Part shown: piece by piece, positions 10,491 to 23,200 of the stretch | Numbering within the stretch: the first letter of the stretch is position 1 | Layout of the letters: each line of letters begins with the position of its first letter | From: Diospyros lotus | Taxonomy: Eukaryota > Streptophyta > Magnoliopsida > Ericales > Ebenaceae | Direction of reading: 5' to 3' | DNA: 64,000 bases | Assembly: GCF_014633365.1 (NCBI RefSeq) | Contig: NC_068344.1 | Span: forward strand, 14,027,669-14,091,668 | The notes under the pieces: generated by a model | Told to the model about the DNA's origin: nothing | Databases searched by the model: none | The model's input: only the letters and a program-made list of their open reading frames with translations | Translations under genes and position numbers: made by a program

Positions 10491-12665
10491 TGTAACACCC
10501 AAAAATTCTTGAGCGTGTTATAACTTAGGATTTCAGGAATATAAAAAATTTTCATATCACAATAGCTGTCATACATCACACAATATCCCAAAAATCCAAA
10601 TTTACACATTCTCAACTTAACAAACCCAATAATCGAATAGCTAAGACAAGCGTTAAAATCTCGAATGCGGAAGCTAGATCGAACCTGATATGGTTCACAA
10701 CCATAATACTTTATTTATCATAAAATTGTTCAAGACGTTTACAAAATGAATTACATGGACATCACCTCTCGCAAGATATAACTGAACGTCTTAAACATAT
10801 CCAAGACATACATAGGTTCGCATATAAATGAAAATATTCTAAACATGCTATAGACAGCAAATTAAACTTATTCTTCAGCTACCTCCTTTCCCTTAGAGCC
10901 GCTCGTCGAACCTGGAACGTTTGAATATTCCAGGGACATAGTCTAATTAGAAGATGAATCTTCTAGTGAGAAACTCCAAAAACAGTTTATATCGATACAT
11001 GATTAGGTATAAATGTATGAGAAGACAACGAGAACTACTACGAAGTGCCTCGTGAACAAGTTAGCCTCCTCCAACGAGAACTTTCTCAATGGCGCACGCA
11101 TAGCGCCTCTCGGGAGGTCCCTAACCATGTCACTTCGGCCCGACCTCATAGCACTCATGCAAGCACCGCATTCGTTGTTCCTTAGGCTCACTGCATTCGC
11201 TTTCTCGATGGCGCACGCATAGCGCCTCTCGGGGGATATCCGACTTTTACCCTCGGCTAACAACAAATAGGTACAACAGTATGGCTACACGAATTTTATA
11301 AATGCAACAGTTAAAAATTCAATAGCATATAATTTTCAGAAAAATACATTTCATATATGCATTATGATTTCATGTAAGAGAATAACAAGCGCTTATGTGT
11401 AAGAACTTCACGAAACACGTCTCATGTAATAGAAATCTCTCATAAGAGAATAAAAAATAGGATTTGGAGTATAGGAGTCTCACCTTGTTGGTTTATCTTT
11501 TCAACGGTATAATTTCACAGCAAACGGCCTAGGTTTCTGCAGAAAACATGCGTTTTAGTAAACCTAACCTTAAATATTTTTACATAGGGTTGAAGGGTAT
11601 TAAATTAGAGGTATAACTAGAAAATTTGAAGAAAAAAGGACCCCTCACGCGCCCTCACGCGCCCCAAGAAGGCTAGCCATGCGCCCTCACGCGCAACTAT
11701 TATTCGGCGCGTGTATCTCACGCGCTGCACAGCAGTCTTGGACTGCTTGACCTCGGGTTGGTATTTCGGTCATAACTTCCTCATTTTAACTCCGATTCGA
11801 CCCCCGTTTGAACCTACGCGACCCTCTCTTCCCCCTCTACAAGATTATAAAAAAAAAGGACTTACCTTGTTTTTTTACTGACTGATTTTGGCGAATTCCG
11901 ACGAAAACCCGCAACTCCGACGAGGCTCGTTCTCCGCCACTTCTTCGTCGCTTTCTCCCCGCCTTCTTGCCGAACTCCCTTCTCTCTCTCTAGAGAAAGC
12001 TCCTCCTCTTAGAGTGTTTCACTCCTCAAACTTGGTTGAAATGATTTGAGAAGAACCCATGGTGCCTTTCTATAGATTTCTCCAACCAATCACATTATGC
12101 CACTTGTCAAAATCTTAGCCATGGACTCCAAAGACTCAAAGCCATAATTGAGTGGATTTTGAAATCCAAAACTAGAATGAATTGAACTTTTGGAATCTAA
12201 GCTAAAACCCCAAACTTCTTTCAAATAACACTTTGGCCCTTATTTCAAGTCCTCAACTTCAATCTTTTACCACATAAGTTCTTAATTCCATCCTTATTTC
12301 ATTTGGATAATTTTCTAATTACAATTACACCCTCAAACATCAAATTTATCGAGATACTTAAAATCCCAAAATTAATAACTCAAAATTACTCAATATATAC
12401 AATTTTTCAGAAGCCCCTTACCATCATTTGGTCTTTTTAGGCTACAACTTAGCTTAACCGAAAACCATTTCTGATTTGATTTCTTTCAGCGTCATAAATC
12501 TCGCCTAGAGATGCTCATCAAAAATATACCTTTAACCTTAGGTATCTAAGCTCTAAGGTACACCCTACGACTGATTCGGTCATTCGTTGCCAATTCAAAC
12601 ATATTTTCGGTATTTTAAACTCACTTAAAATACGTGGCATCTTCACAAAAATATGGGGTATTATA
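10491..12665 (-). mobile_element. 3' LTR of element A
   Basis: 2175 bp, reading TGTAACACCC on the left and GGGTATTATA on the right. On the element strand it starts TATAATACCC and ends GGGTGTTACA, so the 5' terminus is TA instead of the usual TG. It contains two GCGCACGCATAGCGCCTCTC segments (about 11091 and 11209) and a CACGCGCCC-rich patch near 11645-11690. Confidence 0.88.
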
Positions 12666-12678
12666 TTCTCCCCTCCTT
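12666..12678 (-). other. Polypurine tract of element A
   Basis: AAGGAGGGGAGAA on the minus strand, directly next to the start of the 3' LTR. It is followed upstream by the GAGGATGAAATTCTTTT context usual for Tekay/Del-type elements. Confidence 0.85.
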
Positions 12679-12774
12679 AAAAGAATTTCATCCTCGAAAT
12701 TTGAAACATACTCAACATTATTGAAGGTTAAATAATTATTGCATACAATTTCTGGAAGAAAATATAAAAATTCC

Positions 12775-13338
12775 CTACTCAATTCCCATTTCCTCGAACA
12801 GATGAGGATATTTCTTCCTAATTGTTTCCTCAAGTTCCCACGTTGCCTCGTCATTCGAGTGCTTTCCCCACTGAACCTTCACTAACGGTATCTCTTTATT
12901 TCTCAACACTTGAGTTCGGTGATCTAAAATTGCTCCGGGTGACTCCGGGTAGGTCAAGTCATTCCTTAGCTCAATTGTCTCCACCTGAACTCCGAGAGTT
13001 GGATCTGGCACATGCCTTCGAAGTTGGGAGACGTGGAACACATTATGAATCCCGGACAAACTAGGCGGAAGCTCCAATCGATAGGCCAAAGGTTCGACTC
13101 TTTCCACAATCGGATATGGTCCTATATACCTTGGCTTCAGCTTTCCTTTACCGCTTCCACGCGTCACCAAATGCTGGGGTGACACCTTGAGATACACTAG
13201 ATCCCCGACCTCAAACTCTAGATCCCTTCTTCTTTGATCAGCATAGGATTTTTGTCGGCTTTGTGCAGCTCGGATCATTTCTTGGATTATTCAAATCTTA
13301 TCAGTAGTTTGCTGCATAAGTTCGGGCCCTAACATCTG
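12775..13338 (-). pseudogene. Element A integrase C-terminus and chromodomain
   Basis: Continuation of pol after the stop at 13339-13341. From 13278: SRQKSYADQRRRDLEFEVGD, the GPY/F module (IGPYPIVERVEPLAY), then HNVFHVSQLRRHVPDP. The C-terminal chromodomain reads IPLVKVQWGKHSNDEATWEL through KKYPHLF. Chromodomains of this group steer integration toward particular chromatin. A second in-frame TGA at 13291-13293 and the one at 13339-13341 both look like CGA (Arg) codons changed by C-to-T. Ends with a normal stop near 12775. Confidence 0.85.
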
Positions 13339-15555
13339 TCATTCCCCTACTTCGGTCCAACAGATGGGCGATCGACACTTTCTTCCATACAAAGCCTCAT
13401 AAGGAGCCATCCCGATGCTGCCGTGATAACTATTGCTGTAAGTGAATTCTACCAATGGCAGATGCTCCTCCCAATTTCCTCCAAAATCAAGGGCATAGGA
13501 TCTTAACATATCTTCAAGAGTTTGAATTGTCCTCTCTGATTGCCCGTCAGTCTGGGGGTGATAAGCCGTACTCAATTTCAGCTGGGTCCCCATGCATTCC
13601 TGCAAACTCTCCCAAAACCTCGAGGTGAACCTCGGGTCCCGATCTGAAACTATACTTACTGGCACACCATGGAGTCGTACGATTTCCTTTACGTATTGCT
13701 CTGAAAATTTTCGTACCGGTTGATCCATCCTCGTAGGCAGGAAATGCGCTGACTTTGTCAACCTGTCTACCACCACCCAAATGGCATCATAGCCCCTTCG
13801 ACTCTTCGAAAATCCTGTCACGAAATCCATCGTGATATGTTCCCATTTCCACTCAGGAACTTCCAAGGGTCTCATCAACCCTGCAGGTTTCTGGTGCTCA
13901 ATCTTTACCTTTTGGCATATATCACAATGTGCCACCCTCCTAGCCACGCTGGCCTTCATCCCAGGCCACCAGTAGATTTCTCGAAGATCTCGATACATCT
14001 TCATGGTTCCTGGATGCACGGTATACTTAGCTCTATGGGCTTCATCCAAAATTTTCTGCCTCAACTCCCAAAGGTTTGGCACGTACACTCTACCCCGAAA
14101 CCTGAGAATGCCATTTCGCATCTCAAAATCTGAACTCTTGGGCTGGCCTTGCTCGTCTACCCATAGACGTATACGCCGGTCACTCCCACTAGCCTCCCGT
14201 ATTTCGGTCTCCAGATCCAGTCGAACCTCCAGGCCAGCTACTAGGACAGAAGATCCCTTCGGTACTACACTCACCGTCATCAGGCTAAAAGCCTCAATCA
14301 ACAGCCACTCCTGGGCCTTCAACTCGGCCATAACAGTAGGCACAGTCCTACTCAAAGCATCAGCTACCACATTGGCACGCCCCGAGTGATACAAGATGTT
14401 GCAGTCGTAGTCTTTCAGGAACTCCATCCAGTGTCGCTGCCTCATGTTCAACTCTTTCTGCGAGAACACATACCTTAGACTTTTGTGGTCTGTGAATACA
14501 TCGAACGTCTCTCCATATAGGTAGTGCCTCCATAGCTTTAGAGCATATACCACCGCTGCCAGCTCCAAGTCATGTGTTGGGTAGTTCACTTCGTGTCTCT
14601 TTAATTGGCGTGATCCATATGCAATCACTCGACCATGCTGTATCAATACACAACCCAAACCAACCTTCGAGGCATCGGTGTATACAACATATCCACCAGG
14701 CCAACTAGGCATTACCATCACAGGTGCTGAGGTCAGTCTGTCCTTGAGCTCTTGAAAGCTTTCCTCGCACTTTGCAGTCCATTCGAACTTGACCTCTTTC
14801 CGTATGAGCTTTGTCATAGGTGCAGCTATCTTCGAAAACCCTTCCAAGAATCTTCGATAGTAGCCTGCCAATCCCAAAAAGCTTTGTACTTCGGTCACGC
14901 ATGTCGGCTGCTTCCATCCTCGAATAGCCTCAATCTTAGCTGGATCCACTGAGATTCCTTCGGCTAAGATCACATGCCCAAGAAATGCCACTTGGGATAG
15001 CCAGAACTCGCACTTCGAGAACTTGGCATATAATTGGTGTTTCTTAAGGGTTCCTAGCACTATTCTCAAGTGCTCTTTGTGGTCACTTTCATTCGAAGAA
15101 TACACCAATATATTATCTATGAAGACGATCACATATCGATCCAGGTAGGGCTTGAATACCCTATTCATAAGATCCACAAATGTTGCTGGAGCATTAGTTA
15201 ATCCGAATGGCATTACAAAGTACTCAAAATGGCCATACCTCGACCGAAATGTCGTCTTCGGAACATCATCTGATTTAATTCTCAGCTGATAATATCCGGA
15301 TCTCAAATCGATCTTCGAGAACACTTTCGCTCCCTGCAGTTGATCAAACAACTCATCTATCCTTAGGAGCGGATACTTGTTCTTTACTGTGGCCTTATTT
15401 AGCTGACGGTAGTCAATGCACATCCTTAGACTCCCATCTTTCTTCTTCACAAATAGTACTGGTGCGCCCCATGGCGACGTGCTTGGCCTAATGAACCCCT
15501 TATCAGTCAACTCCTGTAGCTGACTCTTCAATTCTTTCATCTCCGCTGGAGCCAT
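13339..15555 (-). pseudogene. Element A pol: reverse transcriptase, RNase H, integrase core
   Basis: 738 open codons. [37 protein letters not shown], and the catalytic box, which reads [10 protein letters not shown] where VFIDDILVYS is expected; the second catalytic Asp is Asn (GAT to AAT, near 15114). RNase [18 protein letters not shown] and FTDHKSLRY. Integrase: an HHCC finger ([10 protein letters not shown] through CDICQ), then the DDE core with TMDFVTGF, a [11 protein letters not shown]sp and a [16 protein letters not shown]lu. The missing RT Asp should abolish polymerisation, so this copy is dead even where the frame is long. The upstream stop at 15556-15558 (CGA to TGA) separates it from the protease part. 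Confidence 0.93.
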
Positions 15556-15786
15556 TCAGTATGGCGGAATTGATATCGGCTGGGTTCCTGGCACTAACTC
15601 AATTGAGAACTCAATTTCCCGAGGTGGAGGTGTTCCCGGTAACTCTTCTGGAAACACGTCATCATATTCTCGTACTACTCGCACCTCATTGAGTTTCGGT
15701 ACCTCTCTTTCTTCTAACTGAGCATAAGCTATGAATCCATGAGCTCTTCGGCTCAACAGCTTTGCTGCCTTCATTGCCGAAATCAT
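15556..15786 (-). pseudogene. Element A protease-RT linker, part 1
   Basis: Reads SAMKAAKLLSRRAHGFIAYA, then VVREYDDVFPEELPG and IELVPGTQPISIPPY before the TGA at 15556-15558. This is the standard linker upstream of RT motif 1. It is cut at 15787 by a solo LTR and resumes at 17123; ATCAT at 15782-15786 is the target duplication. Confidence 0.85.
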
Positions 15787-17117
15787 TGATCGGGCTGTCG
15801 AACACCGATAGATTAGATGAATAATGATTTTGATTTGCAGCAAGGGTGCAACCCAAAGTCGTCTCCCAACGAACCTCAAACGGATCTGTCAAAACAAGAT
15901 TAAACGGGATAGGGGGTTTGGTGAAAAACAGAAAACAAAATAAACACGAAGACAGTAAACCGAGATGCAACCGGTTGCAACCTTTCCTCCCTACCCGGGT
16001 ATCATCATCCACCATATAAAGAACCTATTTATCTTTAATCCCCAGATCAAAAAAATGCTTGACAATCACCGAAGACTAAATCGAAACAAATATAAAAATC
16101 ACAGAAGATCTTCTTGATCAATATACAAGTTTCAATTTCTTTTAGCACACGGATCTGAAACCGACATGAACAATCGCCCACTAAGTTTATTTTATTTCTT
16201 GCAACCAATACCCCAATCGAGCCTATTAGTCAAATCTACCTAAGCATCATGCATGCATTCATACGATCGCATAAAATACATACACACTTGAGAAGAAGCA
16301 AAGAAACAAAATCATAAGATTAAAGATGAAAACAGATATACAAAAACGTCCAAAGATTCAAACCAGGTAAGGAGTATGGCATGCAACTGGTTACAAAATC
16401 CTTAGCCTTCCATCTTAACAAGAATAATGGAGAAAAAGGAAAATTGGCTACTGTTCAAGTCCGAAAAGAATTCTTCCCTAATGGCTTCTTAATGTGCTTA
16501 AATAGAGCTTAGGGAGGAAACCCTAGGTTACCGAAACTCCACAGCTGATTTCGAATAGGATAACGTGCGTTCTGGGCTTCGGCCCCTTCATAAAAATTGT
16601 AGATCAGGAAGAGTAGATGAATTTGGGATTTTTAATCACTTGATTTGGATATCGTACTCCCAAGTTATGGCCTTTTAAAGAATCAGTGTTTGTGCAGCTT
16701 TCCTAATTTAACCCAGCTATCTGGTCCCGACTTTGAAGCGATGTTTGGAGGCCCAAACGAACTCGGATTTGGACAAACCATACCATTCCAAAAAGCCCAA
16801 GAAGTCCTCTACAATATCTCTGAGACATCATTCATGTACTGGGATTATAACTTAGCCAAAATTTGAAAGAAGCACAGAAGGTCAAATCTGCCAGCACACT
16901 TTTGCTTCTTTGTCTCCAATCTCCTTGTTTTCCTTCTTGCCATCAAAATTCCTTATGACCCAGGAAGCCCTAATCTGTCCAAAATAAAATAAAATAGTGT
17001 GAAGCCCAATTCCTATAAAATAAAATAAAACAAAATCAAGATGAATAAAATGACACAACTAACGTGCAAAAAGACTAAATATGAGGGCTAAATAATATGA
17101 AAATATGCGCTCTATCA
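15787..17117 (-). mobile_element. Solo LTR B inside element A pol
   Basis: 1331 bp flanked by perfect ATCAT duplications (15782-15786, 17118-17122). It starts TGATCGGGCTGTCGAAC and ends CGCTCTATCA, so both ends fit TG...CA. Insert C (17920-19325) is its close relative in the same orientation. On the element strand it begins TGATAGAGCGCATATT. The interrupted pol frame reads on across the site when one duplication is ignored. No coding sequence. Confidence 0.92.
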
Positions 17118-17122
17118 ATCAT

Positions 17123-17545
17123 CTTTATGACCTCGGGGTTGCCTTGTCCCCGAAATTTAACCCACCTTCCCTCGGGTTTTCTTATGGTCATTATCTTCCT
17201 ACGACAGTCTATATTAGCGTCGTACTTGGACAAGAAGTCCATCCCCAAGATTATGTCGAAGTCATATACTTCTAACAGAATCAGATCAGCCTAGAACCAA
17301 ACATTACTCAGGCTAATTTCATATTCCCTCACCATTTCTGAGGACTTCATACTTTTTCCCATAGGTGTTGAAATCACCATAAGACACCCCATAGACTCAA
17401 TTTTTACTCTTAAACTCCCAGCCAAAGCATGCGATATAAAAGAATGAGTAGACCCTGGATCTATCAATGCATGCACAGGAGTATCCAAAATGAAGATAGT
17501 ACCTTGGATAACTGCAGGATTCGCCTCTACGTCCTCCTTGGTCAA
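17123..17545 (-). pseudogene. Element A aspartic protease
   Basis: Contains the retroviral-type protease motif as HALIDPGSTHSFIS (usual form D-S/T-G-S/A-T-H-S-F; here Pro follows the catalytic Asp) and the flanking IQGTIFILDTPV. A TAG at 17291-17293 interrupts it. Beyond that stop the frame continues with IILGMDFLSKYDANIDC, the second conserved protease block. The protease would have released gag and pol products. Confidence 0.85.
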
Positions 17546-17560
17546 GTTATAGACTCGGCC

Positions 17561-17914
17561 CTATCTGGTCCCTTTTCCTTCTTCAATCTTTATTGGCTGC
17601 TCTTTCTTCTTCGGACAATTCCTCGAGATGTGCCCGTGCTGGTTGCAATTGTAGCAGATCACGCTCACTGGTGTTGCTGCTATAGCCTTACCTTCTTGGA
17701 CCATTCCCTTCGAGCAATTTCTGGAAGTATGCCCGAGTTGTCCACAGGTGTAACAGACAATACTTTGGCCATCGCACCTCTTGCCCGGGTGCCTCTTCTT
17801 GCATTTAAAGCACGCCTTGCCCTTTTTCACGATCTTCCCATCCCGAGGTCCCATAGTCGAGTGGGATTTCTCTGATTGTCCTCCAGCTTGAATCGTCATG
17901 GCCTTTAGTTCTGC
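17561..17914 (-). pseudogene. Element A gag zinc-knuckle region
   Basis: Carries one degenerate and two good CCHC knuckles: CFKCKKRHPGKRC, CYTCGQLGHTSRNC and CYNCNQHGHISRNC, spaced by basic linkers. These bind the genomic RNA in the virus-like particle. The frame joins the upstream gag body across insert C. Confidence 0.92.
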
Positions 17915-17919
17915 CACCC

Positions 17920-19325
17920 TGATCGAGACTGTCGAACCTCGATGATTGTAAAAAAATATATTTCAAATCTACAGCAAGGGTGAGACCCCAAAGTCGTCTC
18001 TCAAAGGAACCTCAATACAAATCTGTCATGACAAGAATTGAACGAGGGGGGTTTTTTGATGAAAAAGAAAGTATGAAGATTGAGTAAAAATATAAAAACG
18101 AAACTGTCTATGGATCCAAACGCAACCAGTTACAAATCTTTCCCTTAAACTAGGTTTTCATCATCCCTTCTTATAGATTAGATCTAGCCGAGTTTCAACA
18201 CCCAAAATCTGCATAAATAAATCTCCAACAACCGTCTAGAGATCAAATCAAAGCTGATATAAAAATCAAAGAAAACCTCCTTCAATCAGTCTACCAATTT
18301 TAATCTTCATTCACATAGATTCCAGAACCTAGTATCCATAACCATCCATACCAAGTTATTTGTTTCTGCTTCTTTCCTTCATGTGTTGTATCAACCGACT
18401 ATAACATTAAAACCGCAATATAGAAAAGAGAAATCCACCCCGTATATGTTCATACAACCATCTTGAACATGCACTAGAATAAGCGGAAAAGAAGTAGAGA
18501 AAACTTAAAACAAATATAATTGAAATTCAAACCAAATTTCGTAGAAGCTTTCAGGATTTAAACCATGGAATGAGTTCAGATTTGCAACTGATTACAAGTG
18601 TTTAGCCCTCCATGGAGAAGAAAACAAATACATAGAAAAAATGGCTACTGTTCATGAGACAAAAAACATATATCTCTTCCACCGAATGGCCTCCTAAGGT
18701 GCTTAAATAGAGCTTAAGGAGGAAACCCTAGGTTATCGCAACTTCACAGCCGATTTTGAATAGGATAACGTGCGTTCTGGGCTTCAGACCCTTCATAAAA
18801 ATTGTAGATCAGGAAGAGTAGATGAATTTAGGATTTTTAATCACTTGATTTGGATATCGGACGCCCAAGTTATGGCCTTTTAAAAAATCAGTGTCTAGTG
18901 TAGCTTTCCTAATTTAACCCAGCTATCTGGTCTCGACTTCGAAGTGATGTTTGGAGGCCCAAACGAACTCGGATTTGGACAAACCATACCATTCCAGAAA
19001 GTATAAGAAGTCTTATACAACATATCTGAAGACATCATTCATGTTCTGGGATTATAACTTGGCCAAAAATTTGAAAGAATCACAGAAGGTCAAATCTGTC
19101 AGCACACTTTTGCTTCTTTGTCTCCAATCTCCTTGTTTTTCTTCTTGCCATCAAAATTCCATATGACCCAGGAAGCCCTAATCTGTCCAAAATAAAATAA
19201 AATAGTGTGAAGCCCTATTCCTATAAAATAAAATAAAACAAAATCAAGATGAATAAAATGACACAACTAACGTGCAAAAAAACTAAATATGAGGGCTAAA
19301 TAATATGAAAATATGTGCTCTATCA
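17920..19325 (-). mobile_element. Solo LTR C inside element A gag
   Basis: 1406 bp flanked by perfect CACCC duplications (17915-17919, 19326-19330). Ends TGATCGAGACTG and GTGCTCTATCA. Most of its length matches insert B, so the two are separate insertions of one family in the same orientation. The gag frame (…ENMTRV / AELKAMTIQ…) is continuous once the insert is disregarded. Confidence 0.93.
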
Positions 19326-20099
19326 CACCCGCGTCATATTCTCCTCGGCGGTCATAGCCTTGAAAACTATGTCTGCATAAGACTCGACATGGACCAGGCT
19401 CATCAGCTGTTGAAATTCAATTCGCAAGCCTTGTAGGAATTTTCGTCCCTTCTTCACATCGTCCATCCCGTACAGCGGCATATACTTGATTAACCGCAAA
19501 AATTCAGCCTCGTATTGAGCCACAGACATATTTGGCCCTTGGCCTAAGTTCATAAACTCTCAAGCTCTAGCCAACTTCCAGCAAGTGGGAAAGAATTTCC
19601 CGTTAAACAGTTCCTTAAACCGTTCCCACGACATCTGGGGTGCCTCCCCCAATTCTACATCTGTTGCTGACCCCTGAGATCCTGTCCGGTTAGGTATTGC
19701 TCGCTGAATAGACCTCCACCATTGGGCAGCTTCCTCTTCTAGCATATAGGTCGCACACTCGACCTTGTCTTCATTCAGGATTCTCAATCTTTGTAGGATC
19801 TTTTCGGTCTGGTCCAACTAGTATTCACTGATTGCGGGGTCATCTGCCGGTTTTCCTCGAAACACTGGCGGGTTTTGTCGTAGATACCTCTCCAAGGAAT
19901 CTACTCTTCTTTGCTCAGGCTGCAATTCCAAAATTTGTCCAGCCATGCCTTCTAGGATTCTCTCGATCCTATCAATCCGGCCTTCACCGAGGTCAGCTCG
20001 TGCATCTCTTTGACCTTCCACACCACCTCCTGGGTGTGGGTTGGTGTTGCTTTCTTCGCCATTGCCTCTCTCGCGCCTGTTCCTTCTTGTATTCACCAT
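19326..20099 (-). pseudogene. Element A gag (capsid region)
   Basis: Starts at the ATG at 20099 (MVNTRRNRRERG). It has a coiled, acidic N-terminal part, then PPVFRGKPADDPAISEY, EEEAAQWWRSI, WERFKELFNGKFFP and MSVAQYEAEFLRL, all typical of the Ty3/gypsy gag (Retrotrans_gag) fold. Two nonsense codons, 19818-19820 (TAG, probably from TGG) and 19560-19562 (TGA, probably from CGA), split it. Gag builds the cytoplasmic particle in which reverse transcription takes place. Confidence 0.92.
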
Positions 20100-20266
20100 C
20101 TGGCAAGAAGACAGGGCGATCTATTAAATCATCACGGCATGGCATAATTCAATTTGAATAAGCAACAAGAGTATACCACTAAATATTTCAAAAAAATCCT
20201 AACCTAATTCCCAAAACTTACGGTAGCTTTACTCATCATGCCACAAGTGAACTTTTTCTTAGGTTC
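20100..20266 (-). other. Element A 5' leader
   Basis: Untranslated stretch between the PBS and the gag ATG. No other feature seen. Confidence 0.7.
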
Positions 20267-20278
20267 GCTCTGATACCA
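20267..20278 (-). other. Primer binding site of element A (initiator Met tRNA)
   Basis: TGGTATCAGAGC on the minus strand, two bases inside the 5' LTR. It is complementary to the 3' end of plant initiator tRNA-Met, the usual primer of Tekay-type elements. Confidence 0.92.
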
Positions 20279-20280
20279 AC

Positions 20281-23200
20281 TGTAACATCCCCAATTTCTT
20301 AAGCGTGTTATAACTTAGGATTTCAGGAATATAAAAATTTTTCATATCACAATAGCTGTCATACATCACACAATATCCCAAAAATCCAAATTTACACCTT
20401 CTCAGCTTAACAAACCCAATAATCGAATAGCTAAGACAGGCGTTAAAATCTCGAATGCGGAAGCTAGATCGAACCTGATATGGTTCACAACCATTTTACT
20501 TTATTTATCATAAAATTGTTCAAGACGTTTACAAAATGAATTACATGGACATCACCTCTCGCAAGATATAACTGAACGTCTTAAACATATCCAAGACATA
20601 CATAGGTTCGCATATAAATGATAATATTCTAAACATGCTATAGACAGCAAATTAAACTTATTCTTCAGCTACCTCCTTTCCCTTAGAGCCGCTCGTCGAA
20701 TCTGGAACGTTTGAATATTCCAGGGACATAGTCTAATTAGAAGATGAATCTTCTAGTGAGAAACTCCAAAACCGTTTATATCGATGCATGATCAGGTATA
20801 AAATGTATGAGAAGACAACAAGAACTATTCCGAAGTGTCTCGTGAACATGTTAGCCTCTTCCAACGAGAGCTTTCTCAATGGCGCACGCATAGCGCCTCT
20901 CGGGAGGTCTGATAGCATGCATATTTATACCATATTTTGGCATTTCACCTCAGTCTTATTAGGCCATTTGAAGTAATTTTTGCTGATATTTCATTGTTTC
21001 TATTTTATTATGCTTCAAATCATCCTTACACTATTTTCTATCTTACTTCTATGGATCCAGGCTTTAGGGAATATTGGATGGGCTAGAGAAGTGGCTCAAC
21101 TAAAGGAGCTTGGGCTCACTTTCAAGGAGCATGCTTGGGCTGCTCAATTTTACTGTTTTTTGGCTCACTTATTTTCTGTTGGGCTAGGCCCAACCCTAGC
21201 CTTCCTAGCTCTTCATTTCTTAGCCATGTATTTAAGGCCTCTTAGCACTTATTTCATGAAAGGGGAGGGAAGTGAAAAGAGAGAGGATTCTGGCCGTTTT
21301 TGATTGTTAGCATTTTTCTGTTTCCTTCATCTTTTGTTCCACTTTGTTTTCCTTGCTGTAATGATAGGCTAGAGCATTTGTAATCGGTTGTGTATCTTGA
21401 ATCCATGTGGAATCTGAGTCTCGGATGAGCTACAAAAACATGGTTTGTTTGTTTTAATCTTATTCATTTCCATTTGGTTTAGTTTGAGCAGATTTGTGAA
21501 TGCATGGAGTTCATGGCAGGTTTGTGTGAATTTGCATGGTTTCATTTTCTGTTAAATGCTTAAGAGAACAGAATGTTATAGCCGGTTGGTATAACATCTC
21601 GGAAATGAACATTATGTGCTTGAACGGTTGTTCTTGCATAGGTCCGGATAGGTTGAATAGAGAGTGGATGGTTGCATTTTGTTTATAAGAGGTTTCTATA
21701 TTCATTTTGTTATTCCAATCCTTCTAATCCTTGGACGGTTGTTGGGGATGCTTTAAGTTTGATATCCAGAGATTAAAACACCTAACAAGCTAAGATTTAT
21801 AGAGTGGGCGAGGAAGATTTCACATAGGGGACAAATACACAGCCGGTTGCATTCCATTTATTGATTTTCATCCATCATTGTCTTTTTGTTTTGATAATTA
21901 GTTTTCTGTCAAAACCCCCCCCCAAACAAACTGTTGGTTATGTTGGTTCTTCTTGTTGGTAGAAGAAAGTGAGGCTCCTTGTGAGAGATGACCTAGGGTG
22001 CACTTTGCTGCAAACTAGAGAAGAGATACAAACATAGATCTCTAATTCTGGAGTGGTTCGACAACCGGCCAAGGTCCCTAACCATGTCACTTCCACGCAT
22101 AGCGCCTCTCGGGAGGTCCCTAACCATGTCACTTCGGCCCGACCTCATAGCACTCATGCAAGCACTACATTCGTTGTTCCTTAGGCTCACGGTCTTCCCC
22201 ACGAGAGCTTTCTCGATGGCACATGCATAGCGCCTCTCGGGGGATATCCGACTTTTGCCCCTAGCTAACAACAAATAGGTACAACAGTATGGCCATACGA
22301 ATTTTATAAATGCAACAGTTAAAAATTCAATAGCATATAATTTTCAGAAAAATACATTTCATATATGCATTATGATTTCATGTAAGAGAATAACAAGCGG
22401 TTATGTGTAAGAACTTCACGAAACACGTCTCATGCAATAGAAATCTCTCATAAGAGAATAAAAAATAGGATTTTGAGTATAGGAGTCTCACCTTGTTGGT
22501 TTATCTTTTCAACGGTATAATTTCACAGCAAACGGCCTAGGTTTCTGCAGAAAACATGCGTTTTGGTAAACCTAACCTTAAATATTTTTACATAGGGTTG
22601 AAGGGTATTAAATTAGGGGTATAACTAGAAAATTTGAAGAAAAAAAGACCCCTCACGCACCCTCACGCGCCCCAAGAAGGCTAGCCATGCGCCCTCACGC
22701 GCTGCACAGCAGTCTCGGATTGCTTCGCCTCGGGTTGGTATTTCGGCCATAACTTCCTCATTTTAACTCCGATTCGACCCTCATTTGAACCTACGCGACC
22801 CTCTCTTCCCCCTCTACAAGATTATCAAAAAAAAGGGACTTACCTCGCTTTTTTACTAACTGATTTTGGCGAATTTCGGCGAAGACCCGCAACTCCGATG
22901 AGGCTCGTTCTCCGCCGCTTTCTCCCCGCCTTCTTGCTGAACTCCCTTCTCTCTCTCTAGAGAAAGCTCCTCCTCTTAGAGTGCTTCACTCCTCAAACTT
23001 GGTTGGAATGATTTGAGAAGAACCCATGGTGCCTTTTTATAGATTTCTCCAACCAATCACATTATGCCACTTGTCAAAATCTTAGCCATGGACTCCAAAG
23101 ACTCAAAGTCATAATTGAGTGGATTTTGAAATCCAAAACTAGAATGAATTGAACTTTTGGAATCCAAGCTAAAACCCCAAACTTCTTTCAAATAACACTT

